Of a stretch of 64,000 nucleotides of DNA, positions 18,456 to 27,096 are shown one piece after another (position 1 is the first letter of the stretch; every line of letters starts with the position of its first letter). Under the pieces are notes generated by a model, which made no database searches, had not been told where the DNA came from, and worked only from the letters and a program-made list of their open reading frames with translations. A program made the translations under genes and the position numbers. Origin of the DNA: Variovorax sp. OAS795 (GTDB lineage Bacteria; Pseudomonadota; Gammaproteobacteria; Burkholderiales; Burkholderiaceae_C); contig NZ_JBEPOH010000001.1 in NCBI RefSeq assembly GCF_040546685.1, positions 3,038,001-3,102,000 on the forward strand, given 5' to 3'.

Positions 18456-20309
18456 ATGTCTTATCTCGTGCTCGCTCGCAAGTTCCGTCCGAAAACCTTC
18501 GGTGAGATGGTCGGCCAGGGGCACGTGGTGCAGGCGCTGGAGAACGCGTTGACCACGCAGCGCCTGCATCACGCGTATCTTTTCACCGGCACGCGGGGCG
18601 TGGGCAAGACCACGGTGTCGCGCATCCTGGCCAAGTCGCTGAATTGCCAGGGCCCGGACGGGCAGGGCGGCATCACGGCCACGCCTTGCGGGGTGTGCCA
18701 GGCCTGCAAGGACATCGATTCGGGCCGCTTCGTCGACTACACGGAGCTGGACGCGGCGTCCAACCGCGGGGTGGACGAGGTGCAGTCGCTGCTCGAGCAG
18801 TCGGTGTACAAGCCGGTGCAGGGGCGCTTCAAGGTCTTCATGATCGACGAAGTGCACATGCTCACCAACACCGCTTTCAACGCGATGCTGAAGACGCTCG
18901 AGGAGCCGCCGGAGTACCTCAAGTTCGTCCTCGCCACCACCGATCCCCAGAAGGTGCCGGTCACGGTGCTGTCGCGTTGCCTGCAATTCAACCTGCGGCC
19001 GATGGCGCCTGAAACGGTGCTCGAGCACCTGACCAGCGTGCTGCAGACCGAAAACGTGCCGGCCGAGCCGCAGGCGCTGCGTCTCCTGGCCCGCGCCGCG
19101 CGCGGCTCGATGCGCGACGCGCTGTCACTCACCGACCAGGCAATCGCCTTCGGCAACGGCGAATTGCTCGAGACCGGCGTGCGCCAGATGCTCGGGAGCG
19201 TGGACCGCGGCCATGTGTTCAAGCTCGTCGAGGCGCTCGCGGAGGGCGACGGCAGGACGGTGGTCGACACGTCCGAGGCGCTTCGCCGCGACGGCATGTC
19301 CGCTGCCTCCACGCTCGAAGAAATGACCGCCGTGCTGCAGGCCATGGCGGTGCTGCAAGCAGTGCCTTCGCGCGCCGAGTCGGCGGATTCGGCCACCGAC
19401 CCCGATGCCGCCGACACGGCACGGCTTGCGGCGCTGATGCCGGCGGACGAGACGCAATTGCTCTACAGCCTGTGCCTGCATGGCCGCGCAGAGCTGGGTC
19501 TCGCGCCCGACGAATACGCGGCGCTCACGATGGTGCTGCTGCGGCTCCTGGCCTTCAAGCCTTCCGACGCGGCCGCTTCCCGGGCGTCCCCGGAAAAAAA
19601 AACTCTGAATGAAGCCCCGAAGGCGTCTTCGGCCGCCCCAGCCGTAGCGCCGGTGCGGCCCGCAGAACTTGCCGTGGCACCGGTTCCCGCCGCCGCGCCG
19701 GGGGTGCGGTCCGCCGTTTCCGCACCGGCGGGCCAGCGTCTTGCCGTGGTGAGCGAACCGGTCCGGCAAAGCGAGGGTAGGCCGCCGGCTTTGCCAGAGG
19801 TTCCGCCATGGGAGGAAGCAGGCGCCAAGGTGCTCGCCGTCCCGATGCGGGTGCAGCCGCCGCCGAGCCAGCGCGACGTGCCGCGCCCCGACGAACAGCG
19901 GGGGCCCGCGCCGCCGATTCCGCCCAGCGAAGATGGCGACTTCTGGCACGCCACGGTCACGCAGATGATCGCGGCCGAGAGCATCAGCGCCTTGGCGCGC
20001 GAGCTGGCGTTGCAGTCGCAGCTGGTCGCACGCGACGTCGACCAGTGGATACTTCGGGTGGAGCGCGAGCTGCTCAACCAGCCTTCGGCCCGCGAGAAGC
20101 TCACCGATGCGCTGGCCGCGCTGGGCCATGGCGTGAAGCTTGCCATCGAGATCGGCGGCGTGGTCGACAGCCCCGCGCGCCGCAACAAGCAGGCCGCCGA
20201 CGAGCGCCAGCGCGTGGCCGAGGAGGCCATCCGCAGCGATCCCGAAGTGCAGATGCTGATGCGCGAATTCGATGCGAAGATCGTGCCCGGAACGCTCAAG
20301 CCGGCCTGA
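18456..20309 (+). CDS. dnaX: DNA polymerase III subunit tau/gamma
   Basis: Clamp-loader ATPase of 617 residues (tau). The AAA+ module has Walker [17 protein letters not shown] (about 43-58), a zinc-site region with Cys in LNCQGPDG and [11 protein letters not shown], Walker [13 protein letters not shown] and sensor/arginine-finger motif [12 protein letters not shown]. The collar domain ends near residue 375. A Pro/Ala-rich linker (about 385-500) then leads to the tau-only C-terminal domains that bind DnaB and the polymerase core. A run of nine A at codons 380-383 lies exactly at the collar/linker border and could yield a shorter gamma form. Upstream in-frame codons up to 18315 overlap the SRP RNA gene and are rejected. 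Followed by ybaB and recR, as in most bacteria. Confidence 0.96.
   Translation: MSYLVLARKFRPKTFGEMVGQGHVVQALENALTTQRLHHAYLFTGTRGVGKTTVSRILAKSLNCQGPDGQGGITATPCGVCQACKDIDSGRFVDYTELDAASNRGVDEVQSLLEQSVYKPVQGRFKVFMIDEVHMLTNTAFNAMLKTLEEPPEYLKFVLATTDPQKVPVTVLSRCLQFNLRPMAPETVLEHLTSVLQTENVPAEPQALRLLARAARGSMRDALSLTDQAIAFGNGELLETGVRQMLGSVDRGHVFKLVEALAEGDGRTVVDTSEALRRDGMSAASTLEEMTAVLQAMAVLQAVPSRAESADSATDPDAADTARLAALMPADETQLLYSLCLHGRAELGLAPDEYAALTMVLLRLLAFKPSDAAASRASPEKKTLNEAPKASSAAPAVAPVRPAELAVAPVPAAAPGVRSAVSAPAGQRLAVVSEPVRQSEGRPPALPEVPPWEEAGAKVLAVPMRVQPPPSQRDVPRPDEQRGPAPPIPPSEDGDFWHATVTQMIAAESISALARELALQSQLVARDVDQWILRVERELLNQPSAREKLTDALAALGHGVKLAIEIGGVVDSPARRNKQAADERQRVAEEAIRSDPEVQMLMREFDAKIVPGTLKPA
19594..19612 (+). 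other. Candidate dnaX slippage site (A9) with stops in both other frames
   Basis: Nine A occupy 19594-19602, read in frame as GAA AAA AAA ACT. A -1 shift (or one extra A in the mRNA) gives Asn-Ser-Glu then TGA at 19610-19612, a product of about 385 residues. A +1 shift (or loss of one A) gives Leu then TGA at 19606-19608. Both would make a gamma-like clamp loader lacking the linker and tau domains. A 6-bp hairpin CCGAAG/CTTCGG with GCGT loop lies at 19617-19632. Known precedents are ribosomal frameshifting at A-AAA-AAG in E. coli dnaX and transcriptional slippage on A9 in Thermus dnaX. Function here is inferred. Confidence 0.65.
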
Positions 20310-20406
20310 CCGAGACGCTACTGACAACGCATGCCGACCCTTGCGGCATCCCGGTTCGACCGCCATCTCTTATCCTTCCCCCATTTCCAACCAATCAGGA
20401 CCAACG

Positions 20407-20739
20407 ATGTTCAACAAAGGACAACTGGCCGGCCTCATGAAGCAGGCGCAGGCAATGCAGGACAACCTCAAGAAGGCGCAGGAAGAACTCGCCACCATCG
20501 AGGTCGAAGGCGAATCGGGCGCCGGGCTCGTCAAGGTCGTCATGACATGCAAGCACGACGTGAAGCGCATCACCATCGACCCGAGCCTCCTGGCCGACGA
20601 CAAGGACATGCTCGAAGACCTGGTGGCCGCCGCCTTCAATGCAGCGGTGCGCAAGGCCGAGGAAACCAGCGAGCAGAAGATGGGCAAGCTCACGGCCGGC
20701 ATGCCGGGCCTTCCGCCCGGCATGAAGCTGCCGTTCTGA
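20407..20739 (+). CDS. YbaB/EbfC family nucleoid-associated protein
   Basis: Small DNA-binding protein of 110 residues starting [20 protein letters not shown], with the long N-terminal helix, central sheet ([20 protein letters not shown]) and C-terminal helix of the YbaB dimer family, and the Met/Pro/Gly tail [12 protein letters not shown]. It binds DNA with little sequence preference. It lies between dnaX and recR, the conserved order, 7 bp before recR. Start chosen at the ATG at 20407, which gives the family N terminus. Confidence 0.95.
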   Translation: MFNKGQLAGLMKQAQAMQDNLKKAQEELATIEVEGESGAGLVKVVMTCKHDVKRITIDPSLLADDKDMLEDLVAAAFNAAVRKAEETSEQKMGKLTAGMPGLPPGMKLPF

Positions 20740-20746
20740 GCCGTTG

Positions 20747-21337
20747 ATGGCCGACGCCAGTTCGCTCGACGCGTTGGTCGATGCATTGCGCCGCCTGCCG
20801 GGAGTCGGGGTCAAGTCGGCCTCGCGCATGGCGTTTCATCTGCTGCAGCACGACCGTGAAGGTGCCCAGCTGCTGTCTCGCGCACTGCAGCAGGCCGCGG
20901 GCAACGTGCGCCATTGCGAGCGCTGCAACACCTTCACCGAGGCGCCGGTCTGCAACGTGTGCCTCGATGCGCGCCGCGACGCGAGCAAGCTTTGCGTGGT
21001 CGAGACCCCGGCCGACCAGGCCGCGCTCGAACGCACGGGTGCTTTCCGTGGGTACTACTTCGTGCTGATGGGCAAGCTCAGTCCGCTCGACGGCATCGGG
21101 CCCAAGGACATCGGCCTGCAGAAGCTCTTCGACCGCGCGCTCGACGGCGCGGTGAGCGAGGTCATCCTGGCCACCAATTTCACGGCCGAGGGCGAGGCCA
21201 CCGCGCACGTGATCGGCGAGGCGCTCAGGCAGCGTGGCCTCAACGTGACGCGCCTTGCGCGCGGCGTGCCGGCCGGCAGCGAGCTCGAATACGTGGACCT
21301 CGGCACCATTGCGCACGCACTGGTCGACCGCCGCTGA
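20747..21337 (+). CDS. recR: Recombination protein RecR
   Basis: Ring-forming partner of RecO/RecF in RecA loading at gaps; 196 residues, the usual length. An N-terminal helix-hairpin-helix ([20 protein letters not shown]) is followed by a four-cysteine zinc finger [16 protein letters not shown] (about 57-72), a Toprim domain ([17 protein letters not shown] and the later [10 protein letters not shown] segment) and the C-terminal Walker-like [22 protein letters not shown] at 20744 could add one residue; ATG at 20747 is preferred. Confidence 0.97.
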   Translation: MADASSLDALVDALRRLPGVGVKSASRMAFHLLQHDREGAQLLSRALQQAAGNVRHCERCNTFTEAPVCNVCLDARRDASKLCVVETPADQAALERTGAFRGYYFVLMGKLSPLDGIGPKDIGLQKLFDRALDGAVSEVILATNFTAEGEATAHVIGEALRQRGLNVTRLARGVPAGSELEYVDLGTIAHALVDRR

Positions 21338-21383
21338 TGGTGCAGCGGCCGGGGCCGCCGCCTGACGGAGACAACAACCCCAA

Positions 21384-21776
21384 ATGACTTTCTCACTGCT
21401 CACCTTTGCCTACTGGTGCGTGTTCATTGCCTGCGGCCTGCCGTATTTCGCGGCGTGGATCGCCAAGCTCGGCAGCTTCGGCCCGCGCGACAACACGCAT
21501 CCGCGCGACTGGGCCGCACGTCAGAACGGCTGGCGTGCGCGCGCCAACAGCGCGCAGGCCAACAGCTTCGAAGGCCTGCCGTTCTTCATCGGCGCGGTGA
21601 TCATCGCGCACCAGCTGGGCGCCAATCAGGCGCGGCTCGACATGCTGGCGGGGGCCTATGTCGTATTGCGCATGGCCTACATCGCGGCCTACATCAAGGG
21701 CACCGGCGGCCTGCGAAGCGCCATCTGGGCGCTCGGATTCCTGGTCAACATCGCCATTCTTTTTCTCGCGCGATAA
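21384..21776 (+). CDS. MAPEG family membrane protein
   Basis: Integral membrane protein of 130 residues with four hydrophobic helices (TFAYWCVFIACGLPYFAAWI; LPFFIGAVIIAHQLG; MLAGAYVVLRMAYIAAY; IWALGFLVNIAILFLA). NSFEGLPFFIGAVI fits the MAPEG motif region (E-x3-F/P...), the fold of microsomal glutathione S-transferase and FLAP. Bacterial members are mostly uncharacterised. It is 46 bp downstream of recR and may be read through from it. Confidence 0.85.
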   Translation: MTFSLLTFAYWCVFIACGLPYFAAWIAKLGSFGPRDNTHPRDWAARQNGWRARANSAQANSFEGLPFFIGAVIIAHQLGANQARLDMLAGAYVVLRMAYIAAYIKGTGGLRSAIWALGFLVNIAILFLAR

Positions 21777-21935
21777 GAGGCAAAACAGGCCTTGGACAGG
21801 CCGTTCGACAGAGGGCGAAAGAGGCCTTCATGCTTACGTGGAAACCCGCACGGGATGACCCCGATGCAGTCAACGGGGGCGCACCCCTAAGCTCGATTCA
21901 CTCCAAAGAATCAAAGAGCCCCGCAGGTCCGTTCC

Positions 21936-22970
21936 ATGTTCCCTCGCAGAACCCTCCTTACCGCCTCCGCAGTCGCTGCCGCAACGATCGCGCTGCCACG
22001 GGTCTTTGCGCAAGCCAAACTCGAGAAGACCAGGATTTCCGTCGCCGTCGGCGGCAAGGCCGCCTTCTACTACCTGCCTCTCACCATCTCCGAACAGCTC
22101 GGCTACTTCAAGGCCGAAGGCCTCGATGTCGAGATCTCCGACTTCGCCGGCGGCGCACGCGCACTGCAGGCCGTGGTCGGCGGCTCGGCGGACGTGTGCT
22201 CCGGCGCCTACGAGCACACGATCAACCTGCAGGCCAAGAACCAGTTCTTCCAGGCGTTCGTGCTGCAGGGGCGTGCACCGCAGATCGCGGTGGGCGTATC
22301 GACCAAGAACATGCCGGGCTACGCCGGCATCCCGGACCTCAAGGGCAAGAAGATCGGCGTCTCGGCACCGGGCTCCTCGACCAACATGGTGGCCAACCTG
22401 GTGTTGTCGCGCGGCGGGCTCAAGGCCAGCGACGTGAGCTACATCGGCGTTGGCGTGGCCGCCGGCGCGCTCACTGCGCTGCGCTCGGGCCAGATCGACG
22501 CCATCAGCAACACCGACCCGGTGATGACCATGCTGGAGCAGAAGGGCGACGTGAAGATCATCAGCGACACGCGCACGCTCAAGGGCACGCAGCAGGTGTT
22601 CGGTGGTCCGATGCCCGCGGCCTGCCTCTATGCGCCCATCGACTTCATCCAGAAGAACCCCAACACCTGCCAGGCACTTGCCAACGCCATCGTCCGCGGC
22701 CTCAAGTGGCTGCAGACGGCAGGCCCCGGCGACATCATCAAGACGGTGCCCGAAACCTACCTGCTCGGCGACCGCGCGCTGTACCTCGCATCCTTCGACA
22801 AGGTGCGCGAGTCGATCGCCACCGACGGCCTCGTGCCGGCCGAAGGGCCCAGGACCGCGCTCACGGCGATCTCGAGTTTCGACACCGCCGTGAAGCCCGA
22901 GAAGATCGATCTCATGAAAACCTACACCAACGATTTTGCTAGGCGCGCGAAAGACAGGTTCAAAGCCTGA
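21936..22970 (+). CDS. ABC transporter periplasmic substrate-binding protein (SsuA/THI5-like)
   Basis: Secreted protein of 344 residues. The signal peptide runs from the N terminus to LPRVFAQA, with a twin-arginine-like start (MFPRRTLLTASAV), so Tat export is possible although Sec is not excluded. The mature NMT1/THI5-like fold has FYYLPLTISEQLGYFKAEGL and GGARALQAVVGGSADVCSGA, typical of nitrate/taurine/sulfonate/pyrimidine-precursor binding proteins. It is followed by a terminator at 22989 and then the ATPase and permease, forming one importer. The substrate cannot be told from sequence; no sulfonate monooxygenase or nitrate gene is nearby. Confidence 0.88.
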   Translation: MFPRRTLLTASAVAAATIALPRVFAQAKLEKTRISVAVGGKAAFYYLPLTISEQLGYFKAEGLDVEISDFAGGARALQAVVGGSADVCSGAYEHTINLQAKNQFFQAFVLQGRAPQIAVGVSTKNMPGYAGIPDLKGKKIGVSAPGSSTNMVANLVLSRGGLKASDVSYIGVGVAAGALTALRSGQIDAISNTDPVMTMLEQKGDVKIISDTRTLKGTQQVFGGPMPAACLYAPIDFIQKNPNTCQALANAIVRGLKWLQTAGPGDIIKTVPETYLLGDRALYLASFDKVRESIATDGLVPAEGPRTALTAISSFDTAVKPEKIDLMKTYTNDFARRAKDRFKA

Positions 22971-22988
22971 CTCCGAACGTCCCCGCGA

Positions 22989-23010
22989 CCCGGCTTCGGC
23001 CGGGTTTTTT
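22989..23010 (+). terminator. Strong intrinsic terminator inside the ABC-importer operon
   Basis: CCCGGC-TTCG-GCCGGG, a 6-bp GC stem closed by a stable TTCG tetraloop, is followed by TTTTTT. It lies 18 bp after the binding-protein stop and 35 bp before the ATPase ATG. It probably reduces read-through so that the binding protein is made in excess over the membrane complex. Confidence 0.85.
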
Positions 23011-23044
23011 CTTGCGGCGGCCGATGCCAGAATTGCTGCCACCC

Positions 23045-23860
23045 ATGTCCGACTACGCACTCGAACTTCTCTCCATCAGCTGCACCTTCCATTCGAAGGA
23101 CGATCCGGGCCAGCGCTACACCGCGGTGGCCGACACCACGCTGCGCGTGCGCGCGGGGGAGTTCGTTTCGGTGGTCGGGCCCACGGGATGCGGCAAGTCC
23201 ACCTTGCTGAATGTCGGCGCCGGGCTGCTCGAGCCTTCGTCGGGCGCCATCAAGGTCTTTGGCCAGCCGCTGGCGGGCGTCAATGCGCGCGCGGGCTACA
23301 TGTTCCAGACCGAGGCCCTGATGCCGTGGCGCAGCGCCATCGACAACGTGATGGTGGGGCTGCAATACCGCGGCGTGCCGGAGGCCCAGGCGCGGGATCA
23401 GGCCGAGGCCTGGCTTTCGCGCGTGGGCCTTTCGGGCTTCGGCGACCGCTATCCGCACCAGCTGTCGGGGGGCATGCGCAAGCGCGTGGCGTTGGCGCAG
23501 ACGCTGGTGCTCGATCCCGACATCATCCTCATGGACGAACCATTCAGCGCGCTCGACGTCCAGACGCGGCAGCTGATGGAGAACGAGGTGCTCGCGCTGT
23601 GGAGCGCAAAGAAAAAAGCAGTGCTCTTCATCACGCATGACCTGGACGAGGCCATTGCGATGAGCGACCGCGTGGTCGTGCTTTCGGCCGGACCGGCCAC
23701 ACATCCGATCGGCGAGTTCGCCATCGACCTGGCGCGCCCGCGCGACGTGGCCGAGGTGCGCACGCAACCGCGCTTCGTCGAGCTGCATACGCAGATCTGG
23801 GAAGTGCTGCGCGACGAAGTGCTCAAGGGCTACGCGCAGCAGCTCCGCAAGGCCGCATGA
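23045..23860 (+). CDS. ABC transporter ATP-binding protein (NitT/TauT type)
   Basis: Cytoplasmic ATPase of 271 residues powering the importer. Walker A is VGPTGCGKSTLLNVGAG (about 44-60), the Q loop is in GYMFQTEALMPWRS, the ABC signature is LSGGMRKRVALAQTL, Walker B is DIILMDEPFSALD and the switch histidine is in VLFITHDLDEAI. Start is uncertain: ATG at 23045, ATG at 23024 and TTG at 23012 are in frame and none has a clear Shine-Dalgarno; 23045 gives the commonest family N terminus. The stop overlaps the permease start by 4 bp. Confidence 0.92.
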   Translation: MSDYALELLSISCTFHSKDDPGQRYTAVADTTLRVRAGEFVSVVGPTGCGKSTLLNVGAGLLEPSSGAIKVFGQPLAGVNARAGYMFQTEALMPWRSAIDNVMVGLQYRGVPEAQARDQAEAWLSRVGLSGFGDRYPHQLSGGMRKRVALAQTLVLDPDIILMDEPFSALDVQTRQLMENEVLALWSAKKKAVLFITHDLDEAIAMSDRVVVLSAGPATHPIGEFAIDLARPRDVAEVRTQPRFVELHTQIWEVLRDEVLKGYAQQLRKAA

Positions 23861-24690
23861 TGCCGAGCCTCAACGAACGCAATGCACGCTTCTGGCAACT
23901 GGTGCTGCTGGCGGTCATCCTGGTGGGCTGGCATGTGGCGTCGCGCAACCAGCAGATCGCATTTTTTCTTGGCGAGCCGATACAGGTGGCGGGGCGCATC
24001 TGGAGCTGGTTCCTGCCGTTCGAGGTGCCGCCGAACCTGCTGTTCCCCGACGGCCTCAAGGGCAATGCCGACATCTACCGCCACCTGGGCACGACGCTGC
24101 TCGAAACCGTGCTGGCGTTCGGCATCGGCACCGTGCTCGGGCTGGCCTGCGGGCTGTGGCTGGCGCTCGCGCCCACGGCCAGCCTGATCCTCGACCCCTA
24201 CATCAAGGCCGCCAATTCGATGCCGCGCGTGATCCTCGCGCCGATCTTCGCGCTGTGGTTTGGTCTCGGCATCTGGAGCAAGGTGGCGCTGGCCGTGACG
24301 CTGGTGTTCTTCATCGTGTTCTTCAACGTCTACCAGGGCGTGCGGGAGGTGAGCCCCGTGGTGCTGGCCAACGCGAAGATGCTGGGTGCCAACCAGCGGC
24401 AGCTGCTGCGCACCGTGTATCTGCCGAGCGCCACCAGCTGGGTGTTCTCGAGCCTTCACACGTCCGTGGGGCTGGCCTTCGTCGGCGCCGTGGTCGGCGA
24501 ATACCTGGGCTCGGCCCGCGGGGTGGGCTACCTGATCCTCCAGGCCGAAGGCACCTTCGACGTGAACACCGTGTTTGCCGGCATCGTGGTGTTGACGGCC
24601 TTTGCGCTGCTGCTCGACGGCCTGGTCGGCCTGATCGAGAAACGCCTGATGAAGTGGCAGCCGCGCAGCGGAGAAACCGAGAAGCTCTAG
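23857..24690 (+). CDS. ABC transporter permease (NitT/TauT type)
   Basis: Inner-membrane permease of 277 residues with about six helices and the BPD_transp_1 coupling loop EVSPVVLANAKMLGANQRQL, containing the EAA-like motif that docks on the ATPase. The N terminus MMPSLNERNARFWQLVLLAV enters the first helix. The ATG at 23857 overlaps the ATPase stop (ATGATG; the second Met is three bases on). Pairs with the two preceding genes as one importer. Confidence 0.92.
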   Translation: MMPSLNERNARFWQLVLLAVILVGWHVASRNQQIAFFLGEPIQVAGRIWSWFLPFEVPPNLLFPDGLKGNADIYRHLGTTLLETVLAFGIGTVLGLACGLWLALAPTASLILDPYIKAANSMPRVILAPIFALWFGLGIWSKVALAVTLVFFIVFFNVYQGVREVSPVVLANAKMLGANQRQLLRTVYLPSATSWVFSSLHTSVGLAFVGAVVGEYLGSARGVGYLILQAEGTFDVNTVFAGIVVLTAFALLLDGLVGLIEKRLMKWQPRSGETEKL

Positions 24691-24703
24691 CGATTCGCCG
24701 GTT

Positions 24704-26320
24704 TCAGCGCTTCTTCTTGGACGGCGTGCCGCCGCGCTTTTCGCGCACCACCTGCTGCTGCTTGCCGGCCGGCGTCTTCACGATGTTGCCGCCACGCGCA
24801 GCCACGGCTTTCACCGGACCGCCGCCACGCTTGCCGACCACGGCAACGGCCGCGTGTGCCGGCGCTGCGCCCGAGCCCACGCGAGCCTGGGGTGCCGCAC
24901 GAACCGGCAGGTACACCACCACGCTGTAGCCGCGCTTGAACGAGTGGTTGAGCTTGACGTCGTTCCATTCGGCCACGCTGTCGGGCTTGAGCTTGTAGCG
25001 GTGCGCAATGCTCGCGACGCTGTCATTGCGGCCTGCCTTGACGGTGGTGCGGCGATTGACGATCTCGGGCTGGAAGCTCAGGTGGCCGCTGTCGGCCACG
25101 AGGGCCGTCACGTCTTCCTTGACGCGCGCGCCGCGCGGCACGATGAGCGTGGAGCCGGCCTTGATGAGCATGCGCGGCGGAATGCTGTTGAGCGCGCGCA
25201 GGTCGGTCTCGCTCATGCCCGAGCGCTGGGCCGCGTCGGCCACCGTCATGGTGTTGGGAACGACCCAGGCCGTCCAGCTGGCGTACTGGCCTTGGGAGTA
25301 GGCGTCGAAGTTGCGCTGGAACACGGCCGCGTTGTCCCACGGCAGCAGGATCTGCGGCGTGCCGGCGGCCAGCAGCACAGGCTTGTGCGCGGCGGGGTTG
25401 AGGGCGCGGAAATCTTCGAGCCGCACGTCGGCCAGCTTGGCGGCCAGCTCGACGTCGAGGTCGCGCGTGAGCGTCACGGTCTGGAAGTACGGGTGGTTGG
25501 CAATCAGCGGCAGGTCGGTGTTGAACGCCTGCGGATTGGCGACGATGTTCTTCACGGCCTGCAGCTTGGGCACGTAGAGCCGCGTTTCCGCCGGCATGGA
25601 AAGGTCGCTGTAGGTGGTGGGCAGGCCCAGGCGCTGGTTCTTGGCGATGGCGCGGCTCACGCTGCCTTCGCCCCAGTTGTAGGCCGCGAGCGCAAGCTGC
25701 CAGTCGCCGAACATGCCGTAGAGCTTTTGCAGGTAGTCGAGCGCGGCGCGGGTCGAGGCCAGCACATCGCGCCGGTCGTCGCGGAAGATGTTCTGCTTCA
25801 GGTCGAAGTCGGTGCCGGTGGCCGGCATGAACTGCCACATGCCCGCGGCACGCGCGCTGGAGATGGCCTGCGGGTTGAATGCGCTCTCGATGTAGGGCAG
25901 CAGCGCGAGCTCGGTCGGCATGTTGCGCCGCTCGAGTTCCTCGACGATGTGGAAGATGTACTTGTTCGAGCGCTCGGTCATGCGCTGGATGTAGTCGGGC
26001 CGGCTGGCATACCACTGCTCGCGGTCGCGAACCAGGTCGCTCTCGAGGTTGGGCATCTTGAAGCCGCGGCGGATGCGATCCCACATGTCGGTGGGCGGTG
26101 CGAGCGTGACGACGCTTTGCGAACGGGCTTCGCTGCTGGTGATGGGGGTGAGGGTCCCGCCCGGGTAGACCGGCGCGGCGCTGCTCGAAGCCTTGGAGCC
26201 GGTGCCGCCGGCAGTGGCGGCTGTTTGCGGGGAGGAGGAAGAGGAAGACGGCGTGGTGGTGCCCGCGCAGCCCGCGAGCAACAGTGAGCCTGCAAGGCAG
26301 ACAGCAGCGATAAATTTCAT
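24704..26320 (-). CDS. mltD: Membrane-bound lytic murein transglycosylase D-like lipoprotein with LysM repeats
   Basis: Peptidoglycan lyase of 538 residues. The lipoprotein signal MKFIAAVCLAGSLLLAGCAG gives Cys18 in the lipobox LAGC. After a Ser/Thr-rich linker comes the SLT domain at about 110-260, with catalytic Glu in LALLPYIESAFNPQAISSA and the following AGMWQFMPATG. C-terminal LysM-like modules include WVVPNTMTVADAAQRSGMSE and TVKAGRNDSVASIAHRYKLK, which bind glycan. The basic, Gly/Ala-rich tail (KRGGTPSKKKR) is unusual. The start at 26320 fits the lipobox; the longer upstream frame runs antiparallel through gloB's 3' end. It overlaps gloB by 4 bp. Confidence 0.92.
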   Translation of the reverse strand: MKFIAAVCLAGSLLLAGCAGTTTPSSSSSSPQTAATAGGTGSKASSSAAPVYPGGTLTPITSSEARSQSVVTLAPPTDMWDRIRRGFKMPNLESDLVRDREQWYASRPDYIQRMTERSNKYIFHIVEELERRNMPTELALLPYIESAFNPQAISSARAAGMWQFMPATGTDFDLKQNIFRDDRRDVLASTRAALDYLQKLYGMFGDWQLALAAYNWGEGSVSRAIAKNQRLGLPTTYSDLSMPAETRLYVPKLQAVKNIVANPQAFNTDLPLIANHPYFQTVTLTRDLDVELAAKLADVRLEDFRALNPAAHKPVLLAAGTPQILLPWDNAAVFQRNFDAYSQGQYASWTAWVVPNTMTVADAAQRSGMSETDLRALNSIPPRMLIKAGSTLIVPRGARVKEDVTALVADSGHLSFQPEIVNRRTTVKAGRNDSVASIAHRYKLKPDSVAEWNDVKLNHSFKRGYSVVVYLPVRAAPQARVGSGAAPAHAAVAVVGKRGGGPVKAVAARGGNIVKTPAGKQQQVVREKRGGTPSKKKR

Positions 26321-27096
26321 CGGAAGTCGTTTTTCCATTGGCGCAGCGCGGCAAACACGTCGGCTTCGGCCCGATCGGCGGAAAGCCCGGCGTGCTCGCG
26401 CACCGCTCGAAGGACAGAGGCTTCGCGGCTGCGAAGAAAGGGGTTGATTCGGCGCTCGGTTGCGATGTGCGAGGGTAGCGTGGGCAGGCCCTCTCTGCGC
26501 AGGTTTTCGCAACGCGCCGTGTACTGAGTCAGCTCGGCATTGCCGGGTTCCACCGCCATGGCGAAACGCAGGTTAGCAAGTGTGTATTCGTGCGCACAAC
26601 ACACGCGTGTGTCGCCAGGCAGGGCCGCGAGCGCGTCCAGCGAGGCCAGCATTTGCGCCGGCGTGCCTTCGAACAGGCGGCCGCAGCCGCCGGAGAACAA
26701 GGTGTCGCCGCAAAAAAGCAGCGGTGCCTGGCCCTGGCTGGCGGCCAGAAAGTAGGCGATGTGGCCCGCGGTATGGCCGGGCACGTCGATGACGGCGAAG
26801 CGCCTGCCGAGCACGTCGGCGCTGTCGCCGTGCAAGAGCGGCGTGAAGGGCTCGGGAATACGTTCGCGCGCCGGACCGAAGACTGGCGCACCGGTGGCCG
26901 CGTGGAGCGCCGCCACGCCGCCTGTGTGATCCGGATGGTGGTGCGTGACTAGAATCGCGGCGAGCTGCAGCTTGTCGCGCGCCAACGCGTCGAACACCGG
27001 TTGAGCGTCGCCCGGGTCCACCACGATCGCGTTGGAGCCGTCCTGCAGCATCCAGATGTAGTTGTCAGCGAAGGCGGGCAGCGGAACAAGGGTCAT
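26317..27096 (-). CDS. gloB: Hydroxyacylglutathione hydrolase (glyoxalase II)
   Basis: Metallo-beta-lactamase-fold thioesterase of 259 residues that hydrolyses S-lactoylglutathione to lactate, the second step of methylglyoxal detoxification. The metal motif THHHPDHTGG lies at about 51-60. Further ligands are in DVPGHTAGHIAYFL and CCAHEYTLANLRFA, followed by the C-terminal glutathione-binding tail (LPSHIATERRINPFLR). Its ATG shares two bases with the ATG of the divergent methyltransferase. A perfect TATAAT on the minus strand at 27107-27112 leaves only a few bases of leader. Its stop overlaps the mltD start. Confidence 0.96.
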   Translation of the reverse strand: MTLVPLPAFADNYIWMLQDGSNAIVVDPGDAQPVFDALARDKLQLAAILVTHHHPDHTGGVAALHAATGAPVFGPARERIPEPFTPLLHGDSADVLGRRFAVIDVPGHTAGHIAYFLAASQGQAPLLFCGDTLFSGGCGRLFEGTPAQMLASLDALAALPGDTRVCCAHEYTLANLRFAMAVEPGNAELTQYTARCENLRREGLPTLPSHIATERRINPFLRSREASVLRAVREHAGLSADRAEADVFAALRQWKNDFR

